From Oscillospiraceae bacterium (GTDB taxonomy: Bacteria > Bacillota > Clostridia > Oscillospirales > Oscillospiraceae), in contig SVMI01000003.1 of NCBI GenBank assembly GCA_015067495.1, forward strand, positions 116,971 to 180,970: a stretch of 64,000 nt of DNA, in the 5' to 3' direction. The notes under the pieces were generated by a model. The model did no database searches and was not told where the DNA came from. It saw only the letters and a list, made by a program, of their open reading frames with translations. The stretch's first letter is position 1, and the number at the start of each line of letters is the position of its first letter. This document shows, piece by piece, positions 38,629 to 45,695 of the stretch. The translations under genes were made by a program, and so were the position numbers.

Positions 38629-38657
38629 ATCATATCACTTTATTGTGTAATTGTCAA
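38629..38657 (-). promoter_or_regulatory. Promoter of Val T-box unit
   Basis: TTGACA - 17 bp - TATGAT on minus strand. Confidence 0.85.
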
Positions 38658-38661
38658 CAAA

Positions 38662-40935
38662 TTATAGCTTATTTCTCATGATCTTACCGCTGATGGTTTT
38701 GGGCAGCTCGTCACGGAAAACAACGATACGGGGGTACTTGTAGGGCGCGGTGTGGGTCTTGACGTAGTTCTGGATCTCCTTCTTCAGTTCCTCGGTGCCT
38801 TCTGTACCGGGAACGAGAACGATGCTCGCCTTGACCACCTGACCTCTGACCTCGTCGGGAGCGGCGGAAACACCGCACTCCAGAACGTAAGGCAGCTCCA
38901 TGATCGTACTCTCGATCTCGAAGGGTCCGATGCGGTAGCCGGAGGACTTGATCACGTCATCGGCTCTGCCCACATACCAGTAGTAGCCGTCCTCATCCCG
39001 CCATGCAACATCGCCGGTGTGATACATACCGTCGTGCCAGACGGAGTCGGTGGCTTCCTGATTGCGGTAGTAGCCCAGATACACGCCGCAGGTGGGAGCG
39101 GGATCGGTGTGGATGACGATCTCACCGTTGACGCCGTCAGCCACGCTCTTTCCGTCGCTGTCTACAATATCGATGCCATAGCCGGGAATGGGCTTGCCCA
39201 TAGCACCGGGCTTGATGGCTGTACCGTACAGATTTGCGATACCGAGGGTCATTTCTGTCTGACCGAAGCCCTCGTGGATGCGAAGACCCGTTGCCTTTTC
39301 AAACTGATAGAAGACCTCGGGGTTCAGTGCCTCGCCCGCAGTTGTGGCATGGTGGATAGAGGAAAGATCAAACCGGGAAAGATCCTGCTTGATCAGCATC
39401 CGATACATGGTAGGCGGCGCGCAGAAGGTGGTGATGTTGTACTTTGCAAACATGGGCAGGATCTTCTCTGCGTCAAATCGGTCAAAGTCATAAACAAACA
39501 CACTGCCTTCGCACAGCCACTGACCGTAGAGCTTGCCCCACAGAGCTTTGCCCCAGCCGGTTTCGGAGATGGTAAAGTGCAGACCGTCCTTTTCCACCAG
39601 ATGCCAGTACTTGGCGGTCACATAGTGACCCAGCGCGTATTTGTAAGAATGCATTGCCATCTTGGGATAGCCGGTGGTGCCGGAGGTGAAGAGCATCAGC
39701 ATGGGATCATCGCCGCAAGGAGCATCTTCAGTACGGAGATACCGGCGGCTGAAGAGACAGTATTCTTCATTGAAATCGTGCCAGCCTTCTCTCTGACCGC
39801 CTACAAGCACCTTGGTCAGGGTCAATCCGGCGGACTTTTCAGCCAGCTCTACCTGATGGGCGGTCTCGCCGTCTGCGGTACACAGGATCGCGGAAACGCC
39901 GCCGGCTTCAAAGCGGTAAACGAAGTCGTGTTCCTTCAGCTGATTGGTGGCGGGGATGGCGATGGCACCCAGCTTGTGCAGACCGAGGATCGCATACCAG
40001 AATTGATAGTGGCGCTTCAGCACCAGCATCACCCGGTCGCCCCGCTTGATGCCGAGAGATTTGAAGTAATTGGCACTCTGACTGGAAGCGTCCTTCATGT
40101 CCTTGAAGGTGAAACGGCGCTCGGTCATGTCGTCAGCAATGTGGATCATTGCCAGCTTGTCGGGATCCTTGCGGGCGATGGCATCGACGGTGTCGAAGGC
40201 AAAGTTGTAACGCTCAGTGTTGGCGAAGTTGATGCCGGTCATGACACCGCTGTCATCCTCGCTGCCCCAGACGAACTCATTGCACAGCAGCTTCTCGTCC
40301 TGCACGCGCTTTGCTTTGGCGGTGGGATGATGGAGAGCCGTGTCGGTTTTGTCGCCTGCCATGATCATGGACAGGAACACACAGTCGCTGCCGTCGATGG
40401 CGATCATGCCATGGGGAGTAGAGGACTGGTAAAAAATGCTGTCGCCCTCGTGAAGAACCTCCTCGTGTTCGCCGATGCGGATGCGCATGGAGCCACGGAT
40501 GACAAGGTCAAATTCCTGACCGTCGTGGGTGGAGGTATGGATGGGCTTGTTCTGAAGCTCCTCGGAGTATTCGTAGGTGACCCAGTAGGGGGTAGCCAGC
40601 TTACGGCGGAACATGGCAGCCATGTCCTGAATGGTGATGCCGTCCTCACTGGCCGTGACCATGCCCTTGCCCCGGCGTGTGACAGTATAAGCAGAGAGCT
40701 TGGCGGTGTGACCTTCCAGCAGCTCCGTCAGCTCCAGACCGAAGATCTTGGCACACTTGTGCATAAAGGAAAAAGGCAGATCTGCAGCACCTGCTTCGTA
40801 TTCCATATACAGATCCTGAGAAATCTCGGTCTTCTCAGCCATTTCCTGTATGCTGTAACCCACGATCGCACGCATTTCGCGAATTCGTGCCGCCACATCC
40901 ATTAACTGACTGCCGACTGTGTTGTGATTACTCAT
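38662..40935 (-). CDS. XRE HTH - cupin - AMP-binding (acyl-CoA synthetase) fusion protein, paralog, under Ile T-box
   Basis: Start MSNHNTVGSQLMDVAARIREMRAIVGYSIQEMAEKTEIS; cupin FYQSSTPHGMIAIDG; LMLFTSGTTGYPKMAMHS. Confidence 0.92.
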   Translation of the reverse strand: MSNHNTVGSQLMDVAARIREMRAIVGYSIQEMAEKTEISQDLYMEYEAGAADLPFSFMHKCAKIFGLELTELLEGHTAKLSAYTVTRRGKGMVTASEDGITIQDMAAMFRRKLATPYWVTYEYSEELQNKPIHTSTHDGQEFDLVIRGSMRIRIGEHEEVLHEGDSIFYQSSTPHGMIAIDGSDCVFLSMIMAGDKTDTALHHPTAKAKRVQDEKLLCNEFVWGSEDDSGVMTGINFANTERYNFAFDTVDAIARKDPDKLAMIHIADDMTERRFTFKDMKDASSQSANYFKSLGIKRGDRVMLVLKRHYQFWYAILGLHKLGAIAIPATNQLKEHDFVYRFEAGGVSAILCTADGETAHQVELAEKSAGLTLTKVLVGGQREGWHDFNEEYCLFSRRYLRTEDAPCGDDPMLMLFTSGTTGYPKMAMHSYKYALGHYVTAKYWHLVEKDGLHFTISETGWGKALWGKLYGQWLCEGSVFVYDFDRFDAEKILPMFAKYNITTFCAPPTMYRMLIKQDLSRFDLSSIHHATTAGEALNPEVFYQFEKATGLRIHEGFGQTEMTLGIANLYGTAIKPGAMGKPIPGYGIDIVDSDGKSVADGVNGEIVIHTDPAPTCGVYLGYYRNQEATDSVWHDGMYHTGDVAWRDEDGYYWYVGRADDVIKSSGYRIGPFEIESTIMELPYVLECGVSAAPDEVRGQVVKASIVLVPGTEGTEELKKEIQNYVKTHTAPYKYPRIVVFRDELPKTISGKIMRNKL

Positions 40936-40959
40936 AGCTTTTTCCTTCCTTTCGTAAAT

Positions 40960-41211
40960 AAAAAACGCCTCAAGCAAAAGCTTGAGACGAGCAAAAACAT
41001 ACCCGCGGTACCACTCAAATTGCAACAGCTGTTGCCACCTTCAGACTCCAACAAGTCCTATCCCTTAACGCGGGCAAACGGGAGAAGCCTACTCATGACA
41101 CTTTTCAGTCCTCCGGCTCGGAAGTGATAGGTATGCGGAGCGAAAATTGCCGGTTTTCACCAACCACCGACTCTCTGAAAATTTCCTGCTCCAACCGTCT
41201 TCGTCAAAGCC
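40960..41211 (-). promoter_or_regulatory. T-box riboswitch, specifier ATC (Ile) at 41126-41128
   Basis: CAGAGAGTCGGTGGTTGGTGAAAACCGG; CCTATCACTTCCGAGCC specifier loop; GAGTGGTACCGCGGG (41001-41015); terminator CGTCTCAAGC/GCTTGAGGCG + T-run. Confidence 0.92.
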
Positions 41212-41229
41212 TTTTTCCATGTTGCAAAC

Positions 41230-41258
41230 AGTATAACATGTATTTGCAGAGAAGTCAA
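41230..41258 (-). promoter_or_regulatory. Promoter of Ile T-box unit
   Basis: TTGACT - 17 bp - TATACT on minus strand. Confidence 0.85.
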
Positions 41259-41316
41259 ATGTTTTTCTGTCCAAAACAAAAAACGGAATAACGGCGAAAA
41301 TTGTACAATATTACAG

Positions 41317-41346
41317 TTGACAAGGGGGCGTAAATGGGATTATAAT
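41317..41346 (+). promoter_or_regulatory. Promoter of Leu T-box unit
   Basis: TTGACA - 18 bp - TATAAT. Confidence 0.88.
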
Positions 41347-41365
41347 GTCACATATATGTTTGAAA

Positions 41366-41615
41366 GACTTTGATGGAAATCTCGTCCTTTCCGGGACGCT
41401 TCAGAGAGCCGGCGGTTGGTGTGAGCCGGTGCGGAAGGGCTGGACGATCTGGTTCCGGAGTCGATCCTGTGAACGGCTGCTTAGTAATGGGATCCGTATT
41501 CCTGCGTTAAAGGATAGCGCTTGTTGGAGCGTGAAGAGATCTCCCGTCAGGGGGATAATCAGGGTGGTACCACGGATAGAAATTCGTCCCTGAGGCAGCT
41601 TGCCTCAGGGCTTTT
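41366..41615 (+). promoter_or_regulatory. T-box riboswitch, probable specifier CTG (Leu) at 41449-41451
   Basis: CAGAGAGCCGGCGGTTGGTGTGAGCCGG; GACGATCTGGTTCCGGAGTC specifier loop; AGGGTGGTACCACGG T-box (41561-41575); terminator CCTGAGGCA/TGCCTCAGG + T-run. Confidence 0.9.
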
Positions 41616-41636
41616 TGTTTGAAAGGAGTGTTTGAC

Positions 41637-43037
41637 ATGCTGAAAGTCAGCGACATTACAATGAAACAGGTGGCAGAGGGCTTTTCTCTTACCTTTAAGG
41701 AAAAGATCGAGCTTTCCAAGCTGCTTGACAAGCTGGGTGTGTCGGTGATCGAGGTGGAGGGCTTGAGCGGTTCCCGTTCCGATGCCCTTCGTATCAAATC
41801 CATCGCCTTGGCGGTGACGGACAGCGTCGTTGCCGCTCCTGTTGAACTGAGTGAGGAGAGCATCGCCGCCACTTGGGCAGCGTTGCAGCAGGCGAAGCAT
41901 CCCCGCCTGCAGGTTTGCGCGCCGGTCAGCTCTGTACAGATGGAATATCTGTACCATAAGAAGCCCGATGCCATGCTTAAAGCCATCGCGGATGCAGTCA
42001 GAGCCTGCGCCGCATTGACCGATACGGAATTTATCGCTCAGGACGCGACCCGGAGCGAGCCGGAATTTCTCTGTCAGGTGATCGGCGCGGCGATCGAAGC
42101 CGGCGCAAAGACCGTGACGGTCATGGACTCTGCCGGCAGAATGCTTCCCAATGAGTTTTCCGCGTTTGTTGCAGGCTTGTATCAGATAATTCCCGCGCTC
42201 AAAGATGTCACGCTGGGCATCGGCTGTGCCAATACACTGGCAATGGCTGACAGCTGCGTCATCGCGGCGGTGGCATGCGGCGCAGGGGAGGTCAAGGCGG
42301 CTGCCTATCCCATCGACAGTGCTGATCTTGGTAATGTTGCGAGAATCATCGCTGCAAAGGGTGACAGCTTCGGCGCGCAGACCGGCATCCGCGTGACCCA
42401 GCTCAGCCGCAGCATTGAGCAGATCAACCGCATGTGCAGCACCGACAGAAGCAAGACCTCTCCCTTCGACACTGGTGTGCAGGAGGAGTCCGGCATTTAT
42501 CTGACAGCCCACGACGACGTTCAGGCAGTCCGTATGGCGGTTGAGCGGCTTGGCTATGATCTGTCGGAAGACGAGGTTTTGAAGGTATACGAAGCGTTCA
42601 GCCGCATCGCGGCAAAGAAAACGCAGGTCAATATCCGCGAGCTGGATGCCATTGTTGCGTCCGCTGCCATGCAGGTGCCGCCGACCTATGTGCTGGAGTC
42701 TTATGTGATCACTTCCGGCAATACGGTCTCCGCGACGGCGCATATGAAGCTCGTCAAAAACGGCACAGCACTGGAAGGTGTTTATCTTGGAGATGGACCG
42801 ATCGATGCGGCATTCCTTGCCATCGAGCAGATCACCGGTCAGCATTATGAGCTGGATGATTTCCAGATTCAGGCTGTGACCGAGGGTCGTGAAGCAATGG
42901 GTCAGACGGTGGTCAAGCTCCGTGCCGGCGGCAAGGTGTACTCCGGCAGAGGTATTTCCACCGATATCGTTGGTGCCAGCATCCATGCGTACCTGAGCGC
43001 ACTGAATAAGATCGCATATGAGGAGGAGACGGTATGA
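41637..43037 (+). CDS. LeuA/2-isopropylmalate-synthase-like protein with LeuA regulatory domain but altered metal-ligand motifs (possible pseudoenzyme)
   Basis: SLTFKEKIELSKLLDKLGVSVIE, DATRSEPEFLCQVIGAAIEAGAKTV; C-term LESYVITSGNTVSATAHMKL...GRGISTDIVGASIHAYLSALN. Confidence 0.85.
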   Translation: MLKVSDITMKQVAEGFSLTFKEKIELSKLLDKLGVSVIEVEGLSGSRSDALRIKSIALAVTDSVVAAPVELSEESIAATWAALQQAKHPRLQVCAPVSSVQMEYLYHKKPDAMLKAIADAVRACAALTDTEFIAQDATRSEPEFLCQVIGAAIEAGAKTVTVMDSAGRMLPNEFSAFVAGLYQIIPALKDVTLGIGCANTLAMADSCVIAAVACGAGEVKAAAYPIDSADLGNVARIIAAKGDSFGAQTGIRVTQLSRSIEQINRMCSTDRSKTSPFDTGVQEESGIYLTAHDDVQAVRMAVERLGYDLSEDEVLKVYEAFSRIAAKKTQVNIRELDAIVASAAMQVPPTYVLESYVITSGNTVSATAHMKLVKNGTALEGVYLGDGPIDAAFLAIEQITGQHYELDDFQIQAVTEGREAMGQTVVKLRAGGKVYSGRGISTDIVGASIHAYLSALNKIAYEEETV

Positions 43038-45544
43038 AGCTGTCCTTTTCCACCCGTGGCTGGCCCAACCTGAGTTGGGAAGAGATGATGCAGACCGCTT
43101 TGGATATGGGTTTTTCCGGCATTGAGGTCTACAATCTGCCCAAGCTGACCGATTTTATCGATAAAAGCGGCCCGTTCCACAAATACCAGACGGCAGCAAC
43201 AGCCCGCCAGTTAAAAGACAAAAAGCTCCAGATCCCTTGCTTCGACACACCCTGCGATCTGTCCAGCGATGATACGGCTGTGGATACCCTTTCTGCACTG
43301 ATGGAGGTTGCCCACAATGCACAGGTTCCTTATGTGGTCGCCTGCGTGCTGCAGGATCGGGAAGACGTGGTGATCCGTCGGCTGTCTGTTCTGCTCCAAA
43401 AGGCGGAGCAGCTGGGCGTTGGCTTGCTGATCAAAACCAGCGGCATCTATGCCGACACCAAGCGTCTGCGTGAAATGATGGATGGCTTTGCAAGCGACTA
43501 TCTGGGCGTTTTGTGGGATGTGCATCATCCCTACCGGGACTTTTCGGAAAGCTGCGACACCACGATCAAAAATCTTGGTGCCTATGTTTGCCACGTGCAT
43601 CTGCGTGATTCGGATGACGAAGGTGTCTATCAGCTGATCGGGGAGGGTACGATGCCCATTGCCGACGTGATGCGGGCGTTGTCCTCTGTCAATTACGACG
43701 GCTTTATCTCTCTGGAGTGGAAGCCGGAATGGTTGGAGGATCTGCAGGATCCTGAGGTCATCTTCCCGTACTTTGTCAACTACATGAGCCGCTTCCATTC
43801 CACCCGCGGCATGAAAAAATCCCTCTATTTCAACCACGACGGCACCGGACAGTACATCTGGAAGAAGGATGAGCTGATCAACCTGACTTTCCCGCAGGTG
43901 CTGGATCGGGTGGCGGAGGAATTTCCCGATCAGTACTGCTTCAAGTACACCACCCTCGATTACACCCGCACCTATGCGGAATTCCGCGAGGATGTGGATC
44001 GTTTTGCCCGCGCTCTCGTTTCCATGGGCGTGAAGGCTGGATCAAAGGTGGCAGTTTGGGCGACCAATGTGCCGGCATGGTATATCACCTTCTGGGCAAC
44101 CACCAAGATCGGCGCGGTGTTGGTCACCGTCAATACCGCCTATAAGATCCATGAGGCAGAGTATCTGCTGCGCCAGTCCGATACACACACGCTGGTGATG
44201 ATCGATTCCTGTCTGGACTCCAACTATGCCCAGATCATCAATGCGCTTTGCCCTGAAATCGCAGGCACCAAAGCCGGTCAGCCCCTGCATTGCAAGAAGC
44301 TGCCCTTCTTGCGCAATGTCATTACTGTCGGCTTCAAGCAGCCCGGCTGCCTGACCTTCGATGAGGCAATGGCGCGCTATGATCTTGTAAGTCGCGAGCA
44401 GGTGGCAAGGATGGCGGCGGCGGTTCGCCCTGACGATGTGTGCAATATGCAATATACCTCCGGCACGACAGGCTTCCCCAAGGGCGTTATGCTGACCCAC
44501 TATAATGTGGTCAACAACGGCAAATGCATCGGCGACCGCATGGGTCTGTCCACGGCAGACCGCATGATGATCCAAGTTCCCATGTTCCACTGCTTTGGCA
44601 TGACGCTGTCCATGACATCCTCCATGACCCACGGTGCTACCATGTGTCCGATGCCTTACTTCTCTGCAAAGGCGTCTCTTGCCTGCATCAATCAGGAAAA
44701 GATCACCTGCTTCAACGGCGTTCCGACCATGTTCATCGCCATGTTCAATCATCCTGATTACCGCAAGACGGACTTCAGCCACATGCGTACCGGCATCATG
44801 GCGGGTGCAGGGTGTCCCCCGGAGCTGATGCGCCGTGCCGCACAGCCGGACGAGATGAATATGTATGGCATCGTCAGTGTCTACGGTCAGACCGAATGCG
44901 CCCCCGGCAATACCATGTCCTCTTGGACGGATTCGCTGGATGTCCGCACCAATACCGTAGGCTACAGCTTCCCCCATGTGCGTTGTAAGATCATCGATCC
45001 CGAAACCGGCGAGGAAGTGCCGGACGGAGTCAACGGCGAATTTTGCGCCAAGGGCTACAACACCATGAAGGGCTATTACAAAATGCCCCAAGCCACCAAG
45101 GACACCATCGATGCCGACGGCTGGTTGCATTCCGGCGACCTTGCCTGCCGCGACAGTGAGGGTAACTTCCGCATCACCGGCAGACTCAAGGATATGATCA
45201 TCCGCGGCGGTGAGAACATCTACCCCAAGGAGATCGAGGAGTTTATCTATACCCATCCCGCGGTCAAGGATGTGCAGGTCATCGGCGTGCCGGACAAGAA
45301 GTACGGCGAGGAGATCATGGCGTGCATCGTGCTGAAAGAGCCGGGCGCGATCACCGAGGCGGAGATGAGTGACTACATCAAAGCCAGTATGGCACGTCAC
45401 AAAGTACCGAAGTACATCGAATTTGTGGATAGCTTCCCCATGAACGCTGCCGGCAAAGTCCTCAAGTACAAAATGCGCGAGGATGCCGCAAAGCGGCTCG
45501 GTCTTGTGGGCGACGGCTCGGACACTGCCAAGAGTACATTGTAA
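43034..45544 (+). CDS. Fusion of xylose-isomerase-like TIM barrel with AMP-binding acyl-CoA synthetase
   Basis: N-term MKLSFSTRGWPNLSWEEMMQTALDMGFSGIEVYN and GVLWDVHHPYRDF; C-term MQYTSGTTGFPKGVMLTHYN, VYGQTECAPGNTM, GRLKDMIIRGGENIYPKEIEEF. Confidence 0.92.
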   Translation: MKLSFSTRGWPNLSWEEMMQTALDMGFSGIEVYNLPKLTDFIDKSGPFHKYQTAATARQLKDKKLQIPCFDTPCDLSSDDTAVDTLSALMEVAHNAQVPYVVACVLQDREDVVIRRLSVLLQKAEQLGVGLLIKTSGIYADTKRLREMMDGFASDYLGVLWDVHHPYRDFSESCDTTIKNLGAYVCHVHLRDSDDEGVYQLIGEGTMPIADVMRALSSVNYDGFISLEWKPEWLEDLQDPEVIFPYFVNYMSRFHSTRGMKKSLYFNHDGTGQYIWKKDELINLTFPQVLDRVAEEFPDQYCFKYTTLDYTRTYAEFREDVDRFARALVSMGVKAGSKVAVWATNVPAWYITFWATTKIGAVLVTVNTAYKIHEAEYLLRQSDTHTLVMIDSCLDSNYAQIINALCPEIAGTKAGQPLHCKKLPFLRNVITVGFKQPGCLTFDEAMARYDLVSREQVARMAAAVRPDDVCNMQYTSGTTGFPKGVMLTHYNVVNNGKCIGDRMGLSTADRMMIQVPMFHCFGMTLSMTSSMTHGATMCPMPYFSAKASLACINQEKITCFNGVPTMFIAMFNHPDYRKTDFSHMRTGIMAGAGCPPELMRRAAQPDEMNMYGIVSVYGQTECAPGNTMSSWTDSLDVRTNTVGYSFPHVRCKIIDPETGEEVPDGVNGEFCAKGYNTMKGYYKMPQATKDTIDADGWLHSGDLACRDSEGNFRITGRLKDMIIRGGENIYPKEIEEFIYTHPAVKDVQVIGVPDKKYGEEIMACIVLKEPGAITEAEMSDYIKASMARHKVPKYIEFVDSFPMNAAGKVLKYKMREDAAKRLGLVGDGSDTAKSTL

Positions 45545-45550
45545 AAATCA

Positions 45551-45590
45551 AAAAACACAGTCTTTTTCGTGGAAAAAGGCTGTGTTTTTA
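45551..45590 (+). terminator. Rho-independent terminator
   Basis: aaaaacacagtctttttc-gtgg-aaaaaggctgtgttttt. Confidence 0.88.
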
Positions 45591-45695
45591 CAAATTTTGA
45601 AACAAATTGGGACAAAAACTGCGTCAACGCTTGCAAACGGAGCAAAAGAGGAGTATACTGTAATTACCGATATCCGTATGAAGGAGGATGCCTTT

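Noticed and set aside
37122-40905. Plus-strand ORFs of 421 and 717 aa opposite the XRE-cupin-ANL genes
   Set aside because: Shadow ORFs; the minus strand holds full conserved domains and T-box leaders
41445-41460. Alternative T-box specifiers TTC (Phe) or GTT (Val) for the plus-strand leader
   Set aside because: Position relative to the lower Stem I helix and comparison with the two neighbouring leaders favour CTG; kept as a stated uncertainty
44042-45400. 452-aa minus-strand ORF
   Set aside because: Shadow of the TIM-synthetase fusion
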